Below, one piece after another: positions 37,595 through 46,270 of a DNA stretch of 64,000 nt (its first letter is position 1; each line of letters opens with the position of its first letter). The stretch is taken from assembly GCF_900107745.1 (NCBI RefSeq), contig NZ_FNRO01000003.1, positions 434,001 to 498,000 of the forward strand. The letters run 5' to 3'. This DNA is from Variovorax sp. YR216 (GTDB lineage Bacteria > Pseudomonadota > Gammaproteobacteria > Burkholderiales > Burkholderiaceae_C). The translations under genes and the position numbers were made by a program. Under the pieces are notes generated by a model that searched no databases, was not told the origin of the DNA, and saw only the letters and a list, made by a program, of their open reading frames with translations.

Positions 37595-39519
37595 TGACAA
37601 CATTCTTGCGACTGCTGGTCGAGGCCGACAAAGGCACTGCATTGCTTGAAAGTTGCACCCGTGTACGTCTGGGTGAATCTGAGGAACGGCTGTTCGTAGT
37701 GCCGCCTGCATCATTCGATGCCGTGCCTGGCAAGCCGTTTGCGTATTGGGTTAGCCCGGCAGTGCGGGAAACATACCGCCGATTCGCATCGTTCGATAGT
37801 GGGGGACGAAATGCATATCTGGGTGGCTCAACAAAGAATGATTTCAGATTCCTACGACTCAACTGGGAATGCTCAAGTCAAGAATGGCTACCCTTCGCCA
37901 AGGGTGGATCTTTCTCGCGCTTCTATGCAGATGTCTACCTGATCGTAGATTGGGCTGATGATGCGAGAGAGATCGAGGCGGAGTTGCTTATCAAGTATCC
38001 ATACTTAGGAGATAGTGCGGAGTTTGTCCTCCACAGGAACAACCCATACTTTCATCCGGGTCTAACTTGGCCGTCCCGAACAAATGGGCTTAGCTTTCGT
38101 GTCCTACCTTCGGACTGCATCTTTGGCCACAAGGGACCCGCTGCGTTTGTCCCTAACGACGATCCGGAGGAATTGCTCGCACTGGTCAGTCTGCTCAACA
38201 GTCGGGCGTTCGGCCTACTGGTCTCGGTACAGCTTGCGCGTGTCGAGTTGGCGCAGTCCTTTGAAGTCGGTCTTATCAGGCAATCGCCAGTTCCTGACCT
38301 CACAGCCGGGCAACGCGCCAGTCTGGCCAAACTCGCGCGCCGCGCGTGGTCCCTGAAGCGCAACCTCGACACCGTCAACGAGACCTCCCACGCCTTCCTG
38401 CTCCCGGCCGCGCTGCGGCCACGGGCGGGGGAGTTCGATCCGCCCGCTATCGAGGCCGAACTTGCACGCATCCAGGCCGACATCGACGACATCGCCTTTG
38501 ACCTCTACGAGTTTTCCGATTCCGACCGAGCGGCTGCTCTGGGCGGCGCACAGTCGGGCAGCGATGATATGGAGAAACAGGCGACCGATGATGATGATGA
38601 AGGAGGCGACGAGGATGACGCCACCGAGGTGCCGTCGGCCGACGGGCTGCTGTCCTGGGCCGTGGGCGTCGCCTTCGGCCGCTTCGACGTTCGCCTGGCC
38701 ACGGCCGAGCGGGCTGCGTCGGCTGAACCGGAGCCCTTTGATCCGCTGCCGACGAAGAGCCCCGGCATGTTGCCCGACGGCGCCGCTCCGTTCCTCGTCC
38801 ACACGGGCATCTTGCCGGACGACCCGGGCCATCCGCATGACCTGCCGCACCTGATCGAGGAGGTCTTCGCCCGCGTCAAGCTGCGCGCGCCCGACGACGC
38901 ACGCCGCTGGTTACAACGCGAGTTCTTCCCTTTCCACTTGCAGCGCTATTCCAAGAGCCGCCGCAAGGCCCCGATCTACTGGCCGCTGGCCACGTCGTCG
39001 GGCAGCTACACGCTGTGGGTTTACTACCCGCAGTTGTCCAGCCAGACGCTCTACACCGCCGTCAACGACTTCGTCGAACCAAAGCTCAAACTGGTCGCCG
39101 AGCAGGTGAGCGCGCTGCGCAATAAGGGCTCCGCCCGCAGGCGGGAAGATGAGAAGCGGTTCGAGTCCCTGCAAGCCTTCGAGCTGGAACTTATCGAACT
39201 GCGCGACACCTTGCTCAAGCTGGCCTCGGCCTACAAGCCAAACCACGACGATGGCGTGCTGATCTGCGCAGCGCCCCTGTGGTCGCTGTTCCGCCACCGC
39301 CCGTGGCAGAAGCTGCTGAAGGACACCTGGGCCGATCTGGAGGCCGCCAAGTATGACTGGGCGCACCTGGCCATGAACTACTGGCCACTGCGCGTGCGCG
39401 AGAAGTGCAAAACCGACAAATCCCTGGCCATCGGGCATGGGCTGGAGAGCCTGTATGTCGAGTCTGAAGGAGCGCCCAAGAAAACAGGCGGGCGGAAGAA
39501 GAAGGGAGCCGACGAATGA
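37594..39519 (+). CDS. pglX: BREX methyltransferase PglX, C-terminal target-recognition part
   Basis: A 641-residue frame that continues PglX: TTFLRLLVEADKG, FAYWVSPAVRETYRRF, KNDFRFLRLNWE, YADVYLIVDW and NSRAFGLLVSVQLAR belong to the specificity region. An acidic linker (DDDDEGGDEDD) and a conserved helical C-terminus (FFPFHLQRYSKSRRKAPIYW, WAHLAMNYWPLRVREKC) follow. Its ATG shares bases with the upstream stop. The first 650 bases look clearly less GC-rich than the flanks. Alone it has no catalytic motif, so it can only act with the upstream product. Confidence 0.85.
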   Translation: MTTFLRLLVEADKGTALLESCTRVRLGESEERLFVVPPASFDAVPGKPFAYWVSPAVRETYRRFASFDSGGRNAYLGGSTKNDFRFLRLNWECSSQEWLPFAKGGSFSRFYADVYLIVDWADDAREIEAELLIKYPYLGDSAEFVLHRNNPYFHPGLTWPSRTNGLSFRVLPSDCIFGHKGPAAFVPNDDPEELLALVSLLNSRAFGLLVSVQLARVELAQSFEVGLIRQSPVPDLTAGQRASLAKLARRAWSLKRNLDTVNETSHAFLLPAALRPRAGEFDPPAIEAELARIQADIDDIAFDLYEFSDSDRAAALGGAQSGSDDMEKQATDDDDEGGDEDDATEVPSADGLLSWAVGVAFGRFDVRLATAERAASAEPEPFDPLPTKSPGMLPDGAAPFLVHTGILPDDPGHPHDLPHLIEEVFARVKLRAPDDARRWLQREFFPFHLQRYSKSRRKAPIYWPLATSSGSYTLWVYYPQLSSQTLYTAVNDFVEPKLKLVAEQVSALRNKGSARRREDEKRFESLQAFELELIELRDTLLKLASAYKPNHDDGVLICAAPLWSLFRHRPWQKLLKDTWADLEAAKYDWAHLAMNYWPLRVREKCKTDKSLAIGHGLESLYVESEGAPKKTGGRKKKGADE

Positions 39520-42041
39520 GCATTGCCGAGTACGTGCGCGAGCAAGTGCTTCGTCCTCGCCTGGTGAAGGCCGGTTGCCTGGTCGTCTATGACCCCCAGC
39601 AGCGCTACCGCGACCTCTGCCTAGCCCTTGCCACCGACAAGCTGCAACTCGTGGACACCGCCGAAAGCAGCATCGAAAGCCGCGAGGCCGCGCTGCGAGC
39701 CTTACAGCAACTCGGGAGGCCCAAGCACCAGCTCGAAGGCGCGCTGATCTACGTCCCGGCCAAGCGCCCCGAAACCGACGAAGACAAGCAGGCCGACCCG
39801 TTCTCAATTTTCGCGGCGTGCGGTGCGGTTTTCCCGCAGGACGACGGTGACGACTACCTCAGCCTCTGCTTGCGCGCCAAGCCAGATCATGCGACCGAGA
39901 TTCGGCAGGTGTTCGCCTCGTCCGCCGGTGGACCCAGCTTCGCGGTGATTGACGCGATCGGCGGCGGCGTGAGCTGGCCCCAGCTGCGTGCCACGCTGGG
40001 TGTGGAGTCCGGCCGCGAGATTCTGGTCGGCTTGCTGGCGCCGGGCCCAGCACAGCAGGATGCGCTAAAGGCCAAGGACGGCTGGGTCCAAGAGTCCACG
40101 GAGTTCCTGCGCGCCACGCTGGCGATGAGCGTCAAGACCCGCGGCAAGACCTGGGGCGCGCTGGCCGACGAGTTGTGGCGCTACGTGCTCTTCAGCGAGT
40201 TCGTGTTCGACCTGCCGGTCGCGCTGCCCGAGCCTCTGAAGGGCGTGCCGCACGCGCCGCCGGAGGCCAGGCCGGTGATCGAGCATGTCTGCGAGCAGCT
40301 GCGTAACAGCCCGAAGTCGCGCGACGCCTACATCGAGCGCGCGGAGGGCATCGAGAAGGACCTGAAGCTGGTTGAGCTGTGCGGCACCATCGACGACCTG
40401 GGCGAGCGGGATACCTTCCCGTTCGAGGAACGCACCTTTCTTCGCGGCGCCATTAAGGGCATCACCTCAGGCGACGCCGATGCCACCCGTCGCGCGCTGG
40501 CGCGCCATAAGAGTTCGGTCTGGCTGGGCAAGGGCGAGAGCCAGGCGCAGTGGGAGCTGGTGCGCGCCGGCCTGGGCCTGATCGAGGCTTGTGACGACTT
40601 CGAGCGCCAGTTGCCCGACCACGCGCGTAGCCAGTCGGAACTGCTCGACTTCTACCTTGGTAGTCTGCGTGAAGCCGACCGCTTGCAGCGCGAGTTCGAG
40701 CAGGCGATGGGCGACTTTTTGGACCCCCACGGCCTGATGCACGAGGTCAGCATCCAGGCGCGGGCGCGTTATCGGCGGCTGGCCGAGAAGGTGCAAGGCG
40801 TCTTCGTCAAGCACATCGAGACTACGGGCTGGCCGCCGGCGGGCCGGCTAGCAAATGCCGACGTTTTCGACAAGCTGGTCGGCTCGCGCCTGAAGGACAG
40901 CGGGCGCAAGGTGGCCTACCTGATGGTCGATGCGCTTCGCTACGAGCTAGGCGTGGCACTGGAGAAGATGCTGGCCGAGGATGGACCGGTCGAACTGCAC
41001 GCCGCCTACGCTCAGTTGCCGACAATCACCATTGTCGGCATGGCGAGCCTGCTGCCCGGCGCGGGCGCAGGCTTGAGCCTGGCGCTGGAGGGCGACACGC
41101 TGGTCCCCAAGGTGGACGGAATGCCGGCCGCGGGCGTGCCGCAGCGCATGGGCGTGATCGCCAAGCGTTACGGCGACCGCTTTGGCGAGATGCCGCTGGG
41201 CGACTTCGTGCGCAGCAAGATCAAGCCGGCCGACACCATCGACCTGCTGGTGCTTCGTTCGACCGAGATCGACAGCCAGTTGGAGAGCAATCCCGAAAGC
41301 ACGCTGGGCCTCATCCCAGGCACGCTGAAGCTCATCCGCGCCGCCCTGCACAAGCTGCGCGGCCTGGGCTTCAAGGACGCGGTGATCGTGGCCGACCACG
41401 GCTTCTTCCTGAACGCGCAGGCCGAGGCCGGCGATGTGTGCGTCAAGCCGCAAGGCAAGTGGACCAACGCGCATGACCGCATGATGCTGGGCGACGGCAC
41501 GGCCGACTCACACAGCCTGGTGATGGCGGCCCAGAAGCTGGGCATCCGCGGCGACTTCAAGCAAGTGGCGCTGCCGCGCAGCATGGCGCCGTATCGCAAG
41601 GGGCACCTCTACTTCCATGGCGGCGCGTCGCTCGCCGAGGCGGTGGTGCCAGTGCTCGTCGCTCGCTTGGACTCCGGCGGCCCGGCCGAGCGCGGTATGG
41701 TGAAGGTCGAACTCAACTACAAGAGCGGAGCCAAGCGAATCACGACGCGGATGCCGGTGGTGGAAGTGGCGCTGCTCTCGGACGACATGTTCACCCAGGA
41801 GACCGCGGTCGAAATCCTGTTGGAAGCGCAGGACGGCAAGGGCAATGTGGTGGGCGAGCCCCGCACGGGCTCCGACGTGAACCCGGCAACGCGGACAATC
41901 ACCTTGTTGCCCAGCCAGCGCAAGCAGATTGCGCTGCGAATGGATGACGAATTCAGAGGCAAGTTCACGGTCAAGGCGCTGAACCCGACGACGCTGGCCG
42001 CGCTTGCCAGCCTGCCGCTCGAGACCGACTACGTGGAGTAG
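39516..42041 (+). CDS. pglZ: BREX alkaline-phosphatase-fold protein PglZ
   Basis: An 841-residue PglZ. The N-terminal region (MSIAEYVREQVLRPRLVKAG, LVVYDPQQRYRDLCLALA) is typical of type-1 PglZ. The metal-binding phosphatase core is seen as YLMVDALRYELGVALE (D472) and DAVIVADHGFFLN (D627, H628). A beta-rich C-terminal domain follows (ITTRMPVVEVALLSDDMF). PglZ proteins are metal-dependent nucleases or phosphodiesterases in recent work and are essential for BREX. The start overlaps the pglX stop by four bases (ATGA). Confidence 0.93.
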   Translation: MSIAEYVREQVLRPRLVKAGCLVVYDPQQRYRDLCLALATDKLQLVDTAESSIESREAALRALQQLGRPKHQLEGALIYVPAKRPETDEDKQADPFSIFAACGAVFPQDDGDDYLSLCLRAKPDHATEIRQVFASSAGGPSFAVIDAIGGGVSWPQLRATLGVESGREILVGLLAPGPAQQDALKAKDGWVQESTEFLRATLAMSVKTRGKTWGALADELWRYVLFSEFVFDLPVALPEPLKGVPHAPPEARPVIEHVCEQLRNSPKSRDAYIERAEGIEKDLKLVELCGTIDDLGERDTFPFEERTFLRGAIKGITSGDADATRRALARHKSSVWLGKGESQAQWELVRAGLGLIEACDDFERQLPDHARSQSELLDFYLGSLREADRLQREFEQAMGDFLDPHGLMHEVSIQARARYRRLAEKVQGVFVKHIETTGWPPAGRLANADVFDKLVGSRLKDSGRKVAYLMVDALRYELGVALEKMLAEDGPVELHAAYAQLPTITIVGMASLLPGAGAGLSLALEGDTLVPKVDGMPAAGVPQRMGVIAKRYGDRFGEMPLGDFVRSKIKPADTIDLLVLRSTEIDSQLESNPESTLGLIPGTLKLIRAALHKLRGLGFKDAVIVADHGFFLNAQAEAGDVCVKPQGKWTNAHDRMMLGDGTADSHSLVMAAQKLGIRGDFKQVALPRSMAPYRKGHLYFHGGASLAEAVVPVLVARLDSGGPAERGMVKVELNYKSGAKRITTRMPVVEVALLSDDMFTQETAVEILLEAQDGKGNVVGEPRTGSDVNPATRTITLLPSQRKQIALRMDDEFRGKFTVKALNPTTLAALASLPLETDYVE

Positions 42042-42045
42042 CCCG

Positions 42046-44112
42046 ATGGACGCACTGGACCAGAAGCTAAACGCCGCCTTCGACGGCAAGGTGCTGCGCA
42101 AGGATTTGCTGCACCGGATCAAGAAGGGAACCAACGTCCCAACCTTCGTGCTGGAGTTCCTGCTGGCCCGCTACTGCGCCAGCAGCGATCAGGCCGAGCT
42201 GGACGCAGGCATGGAAGCCGTGCTCTCCACGCTACAAGAGAACTACGTGCGGCCGGACGAGGCTAATGCAGCGCAGTCCAGGGTGGCGACCAAGGGCAAG
42301 CACAAGTTCATCGACAAGGTGCATGTGCGCTACGTCGAGAAGGAGAAGCGGCACTGGGCTTCGCTGGAGAACTTCAACTCGCAGCGCATTGCAATCAGCG
42401 AGAAGTTCTATCGCGACAACGACCGCCTGCTGGAAGGCGGCATCTGGGCCGAGGTGACATTGGCGCACAACGACATCGAGGACGACGATTATGCGTTCTC
42501 GATCGAAGACCTGCGGCCTATCCAGTTGACGCGCTTCGATTTCACCCGCTACACCGAAGGGCGCGCGGGGTTCACGCGCGATGAATGGCTGGCGGCCGTG
42601 CTCCGCTCCGTCGGCCTAGAGCCCACGAAACTGTCGAAGCGCGTGCAACTGCACTTCATCGCCCGCCTGGCAGCGCTGGTGGAGCCCAACTACAACTACA
42701 TCGAGCTGGGGCCGCGCGGCACGGGCAAGTCGTACTTCTTCAGCGAGTTCTCGCCCTACGCCACGCTGATTTCCGGCGGCCAGGCGACAAAGGCCACGCT
42801 CTTCTACAACAACGCGCGCCGCAAGGTGGGCCTGGTCGGGTACTGGGATACGGTAGCGTTCGACGAGGTTGGCGGCATCAAGGTCCGCGACCCGGACACG
42901 ATCCAGATCATGAAGGACTTCATGGCCAACGGGCGCTTCTCGCGCGGCGCCGAGGTCATTGCCGACGCGAGCTTGAGCTTCGTCGGGAACATCGACGTTT
43001 CAGTGCAGCAGGTGGTCAACTCCAACGAGCATGACCTGTTTCAGCCGCTGCCGCCGGAGTTGGACTTGGCGGTCATGGACCGCTTTGCCGCCTACATCCC
43101 TGGCTGGGAGATGCCCAAGAACAGCAGCGAGTTCTTGACCGCGAGCTACGGCTTCATCACCGACTACCTGGCAGAGGCCTTCCACTACCAGTTCAAGCAC
43201 ACCAACCGGTACGAGGAAGTTAGCAAGCGCATCAAGCTGGGCAAGGCGATTGAAGGGCGTGACGAGAAAGGCATCAAGAAGACGGTCTGCGCGTTCCTGA
43301 AGATCCTTCACCCAAATGGCGCGCCCACAGACGAAGAGTTCGAGGAGTACGTGTCCTACGCGGTCGAGTGCCGGCGCCGTGTGAAGGAGCAGATGAACAA
43401 GCGCAAGCCGGACGACGAATTTGCGCGAATTGGGCTGTCATACTTCAAGGCGGGCGGCGAAGAGGTGGTGGTGTGGTGCCCCGAGTCGAAGGATGCGATT
43501 GCGACTCAGGAGCCGGCGCGGCGGAGGCTGTCCGCGGGCAATTCGCAAGCCGTGGCGCTGGCTACTTCAGCACCCGTGTCTGCTACTGCGACTGCCCCCG
43601 TTCCCACGCCCGTTGCCGTCCCGCCGCCAGTGATTGATCCCGAGCCAAAGGAGCAGCACTTCACCATCCTGTACGGCGATACCGGCTACAGCTATGAGTT
43701 CATCATCGGCCCGTACCTGAAAGGCGCCAAGTCCCTCGTGATCGAGGACCCGTACATCCGGCTTCAGCACCAGATTCAGAACTTCGTACGCTTCTGCGAG
43801 ACGGTGCTGCGCGCCGGTACGGTCAAGAAGATCACCTTGATCACCGGCCACGACGACAAGACGCCGCTGGCCGAAATGGCCGAGAAGCTCGAAGAGCTGA
43901 AACAAAGCCTCCTTGAACTGGACGTGGAGTTGGACGTGAAGCTGAACCCGAACATCCACGACCGAGAGATACGGCTCGACAACGGCTGGATCATCAAGAT
44001 TGGGCGGGGGCTGGATTTCTATCAGAAGCCGGGCGGCTGGTTCGAGGTTGGTGCCAACGACCTTCACTTGCGCAAGTGCCTGGAAACCAAGGTCGACATC
44101 TTCCGGGCTTGA
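42046..44112 (+). CDS. brxL: BrxL-type AAA+ protein with a MITD1-like C-terminal domain
   Basis: A 688-residue protein. Residues 1-500 match BrxL: MDALDQKLNAAFDGKVLRKDL, RVATKGKHKFIDKVHVRY, Walker A GPRGTGKS (K228) and Walker B TVAFDEVGG (D273-E274). Salmonella BrxL is a DNA-binding AAA+ ring. The usual Lon-like C-terminal domain is absent. A Pro/Ala linker (503-537) leads instead to residues 538-688, which match the phospholipase-D-like C-terminal domain of human MITD1 (EDPYIRLQHQIQNFVRFCE, IHDREIRLDNGWIIKIGRGL, LETKVDIF). Start 42046 follows the pglZ stop by four bases. The domain swap is the oddest feature of the operon. Confidence 0.88.
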   Translation: MDALDQKLNAAFDGKVLRKDLLHRIKKGTNVPTFVLEFLLARYCASSDQAELDAGMEAVLSTLQENYVRPDEANAAQSRVATKGKHKFIDKVHVRYVEKEKRHWASLENFNSQRIAISEKFYRDNDRLLEGGIWAEVTLAHNDIEDDDYAFSIEDLRPIQLTRFDFTRYTEGRAGFTRDEWLAAVLRSVGLEPTKLSKRVQLHFIARLAALVEPNYNYIELGPRGTGKSYFFSEFSPYATLISGGQATKATLFYNNARRKVGLVGYWDTVAFDEVGGIKVRDPDTIQIMKDFMANGRFSRGAEVIADASLSFVGNIDVSVQQVVNSNEHDLFQPLPPELDLAVMDRFAAYIPGWEMPKNSSEFLTASYGFITDYLAEAFHYQFKHTNRYEEVSKRIKLGKAIEGRDEKGIKKTVCAFLKILHPNGAPTDEEFEEYVSYAVECRRRVKEQMNKRKPDDEFARIGLSYFKAGGEEVVVWCPESKDAIATQEPARRRLSAGNSQAVALATSAPVSATATAPVPTPVAVPPPVIDPEPKEQHFTILYGDTGYSYEFIIGPYLKGAKSLVIEDPYIRLQHQIQNFVRFCETVLRAGTVKKITLITGHDDKTPLAEMAEKLEELKQSLLELDVELDVKLNPNIHDREIRLDNGWIIKIGRGLDFYQKPGGWFEVGANDLHLRKCLETKVDIFRA

Positions 44113-44164
44113 CCTGGCGCCGGCCGTCTTCGCTGGGGCAGGTTCAATCCTGATAGCGAGCCAA

Positions 44165-45040
44165 TCACGTGTCCTTGGGCTGTGCGATGTCCAGTCGCCA
44201 CCGTTCGTTGATGCGATAGATTGTCCGGGTGCTGCCGCCCGGCGTCGTTTCCTCGGCAAGGTCGAACAACTCCGTTGCCTGTAGCACGGCCTTGAGGGTC
44301 GAGTACCCCAAGCGCGTACGCATGTCCAACAGCTCCGCGGGCGCGTCGCGACGAATCAGGTTTCCGGCGGTCTGGAGGACGGTCCACCCGTCCGCCCGCG
44401 GCGTCGCCATCGCAACCTGCCCAAGCATCACGACCAGTCGGCTGCTGCGCAATATCAGCAACTCCATCTGCCGATGGCCGTCGGCGGAAGCGAAGAAGGC
44501 TGCTTGTTCCTTGCGCGCCATCTCCATGGTTCGCGCCCAGCCCTGCAGGCGATCTAGCATTGCGACCGCGGCTTCTCGCTGCCCCTCTAGCCAAGCGAGA
44601 GCCGCCTCGAGGTCGCCTGCGATGGCCGACTGCCACCGCGGCAGAAAATGATGCACGAGCTCGTTGCGGCGATTGACCAGTTCCCTCAGCTCCGCTTCGT
44701 GTCGCGCGACGGATTCGGCGTCGGTCTCGATCGTGAAGCGAAAACCGAACCAGGCCTCGTCGATCACTTCTGGCGTCGCGTCGCCTTCGCGCTGGAGGAG
44801 GACCGTGCCCGTAAGCTTGCCCGCCAAGTCTCCCATGGACTTCTTCGCGATCGACTCGGCGTGCTTGGCGAAGTGCTCCGCGAACTGTCTCGCCGGAGCG
44901 TGAAAGTGAGCGTGCGTCATGAGAAACTTCAGCACGTGCTCGATCTGCTGGAAGATAACGAGGTTGCGGCCGATACGCCTCAGCACCTCGTCGATCGCAG
45001 GCGTTCTTTCAAACGTCCGCGGCTCTATTTCTTTGCTCAT
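44165..45040 (-). CDS. HEPN-like plus OST-HTH (LOTUS-like) domain protein
   Basis: A 291-residue soluble protein convergent with brxL, 52 bases away. The helical N-terminal half includes NRRNELVHHFLP, where R125-x4-H130 fits the Rx4-6H motif of HEPN ribonucleases. The C-terminal 55 residues (DMRTRLGYSTLKAVLQATEL followed by a GGSTRTIYRI hairpin) resemble an OST-HTH/LOTUS RNA-binding winged helix. HEPN proteins are common toxins and RNA-cutting effectors in defence islands. Function is inferred; it could also be a generic RNA-binding regulator. It is carried as separate cargo on the opposite strand to BREX. Confidence 0.6.
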   Translation of the reverse strand: MSKEIEPRTFERTPAIDEVLRRIGRNLVIFQQIEHVLKFLMTHAHFHAPARQFAEHFAKHAESIAKKSMGDLAGKLTGTVLLQREGDATPEVIDEAWFGFRFTIETDAESVARHEAELRELVNRRNELVHHFLPRWQSAIAGDLEAALAWLEGQREAAVAMLDRLQGWARTMEMARKEQAAFFASADGHRQMELLILRSSRLVVMLGQVAMATPRADGWTVLQTAGNLIRRDAPAELLDMRTRLGYSTLKAVLQATELFDLAEETTPGGSTRTIYRINERWRLDIAQPKDT

Positions 45041-45222
45041 GATTTTGGCCCACGTTCGTGACGTAATCGATATCCCCGCTCCTCAAGCGAAGGCGTTACG
45101 GAACTGGAAGTAGCCCCTCTACCCCGATCAGCAACGCATGCGAGCATTACGTGGGCACCTGCGGCGAATCGTCTTGTAACCCAGTGAGCGGGGCGCATTG
45201 CCCCGCTGTCGTTCCGTCGCAC

Positions 45223-45933
45223 CTACAGAATCAGCCGCGCTATCTCAGATCCAAGTCGGCAACCGACAATCGCCGCCGCGACCAATGTGACACCCGCCGG
45301 CCAAATGACATCGGCGGTACCTTGCGAATGCAATGTGGTGCGGATCGCGCTGGCGAGCCAACACCACGCTTCGCGGCGCCGAGTGAACACGTAGCCGAGT
45401 GTGCGCTCAGGGAACGTTCCGCCGTCGCCATCGTCTTGAGGTAGGAAGAGGAATCGCACCTCGCCTTCTCGATTCCTCGGACCTTTGGGGATGACCGTGA
45501 GTTGCTCAATGCGCCATCGCCCAGGGCCCCAAATCTTGTCTCCGTTTTCGATGTAATACGCGGCGGCATGTCTGAGGGTAGCGGTGAGTGTGTTGCCGAA
45601 GATCGTCTTGTCTGTGCCCGTTGCAGCACAGTGTTCGATTTGCTTTCGGACGAAGCTTTGCCTTAGTTGATTCCGGCCCTCGGCCTTTTCGCTTTGAAAG
45701 CGTGCCCATTGAGCGGTGGTTTCATTGTTGAACTGATACCTCAGCGTGAGATAGACGAGAACAGCGAGGACCGCTAGCCATAGTCGCCACTGGGAAAGCT
45801 CAAAGGCATCCCTGCTTCCGAGCAGGCGCTCGGTGATGAGCCCTTCTGGAATTCTGAGCCACGCAAAGACAACAATCGCCGAGCTCATCACGACTAGGTT
45901 CCTCCTCACTTTGGAGTCTTCGTCGTCGATCAC
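45223..45933 (-). CDS. Hypothetical membrane protein with cytoplasmic or periplasmic domain
   Basis: A 236-residue protein with two N-terminal membrane segments (RRNLVVMSSAIVVFAWLRIP and WLAVLAVLVYLTLRYQ). A soluble middle of about 120 residues (FNNETTAQWARFQSEKAEG to EVRFLFLPQDDGDGG) and a hydrophobic C-terminal segment (WPAGVTLVAAAIVGCRLGSE) follow. No domain recognised. It sits in the cargo region next to the HEPN gene, same strand, 182 bases away. A membrane partner for a soluble effector is conceivable but unproven. Confidence 0.6.
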   Translation of the reverse strand: MIDDEDSKVRRNLVVMSSAIVVFAWLRIPEGLITERLLGSRDAFELSQWRLWLAVLAVLVYLTLRYQFNNETTAQWARFQSEKAEGRNQLRQSFVRKQIEHCAATGTDKTIFGNTLTATLRHAAAYYIENGDKIWGPGRWRIEQLTVIPKGPRNREGEVRFLFLPQDDGDGGTFPERTLGYVFTRRREAWCWLASAIRTTLHSQGTADVIWPAGVTLVAAAIVGCRLGSEIARLIL

Positions 45934-46270
45934 TGTAGCCTTTCCGCGTCAAAAGATAGCCCGCATTTTGGCGCATCTCTCTCACGTCGGATTCCGTACT
46001 CCCTCCATTAGCGCCATTCGCGGCTTTGACAGGGCAAAGCGTTTCGGGCTACGCCCTACGCGCTTTGCCGTGCAGCGGGTGAAAGTAGACTTACACTCCG
46101 TCCCGGGACATCAACCACGGAGTGGACGCCAGCTGGTCACGTCCGCTTCGGGCTTTGCGTCAACGCGGTCTCGATGTCAGGTTTTGACAGGTTCTCGATC
46201 CCCGGAATGAACACGAACTTGGGCGGGGACAAATGAATGCGCTGCAGCGATCCCTTACGGGCACGCGGAC
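45934..46270. other. Intergenic stretch between two minus-strand genes, with one direct-repeat pair
   Basis: No gene is supported here. It would hold the promoter and leader of the membrane-protein gene that starts at 45933. The only structure seen is the period-10 repeat pair at 46177-46193, which belongs to the array family found further right. Confidence 0.4.
46177..46193. repeat. Period-10 direct repeat pair (array family, member 1)
   Basis: TCAGG-TTTTGA-CAGGTT repeats a five-base word at exactly ten bases. It lies in the leader of the leftward membrane-protein gene and belongs to the family of similar pairs at 47.2-50.3 kb. Confidence 0.55.
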
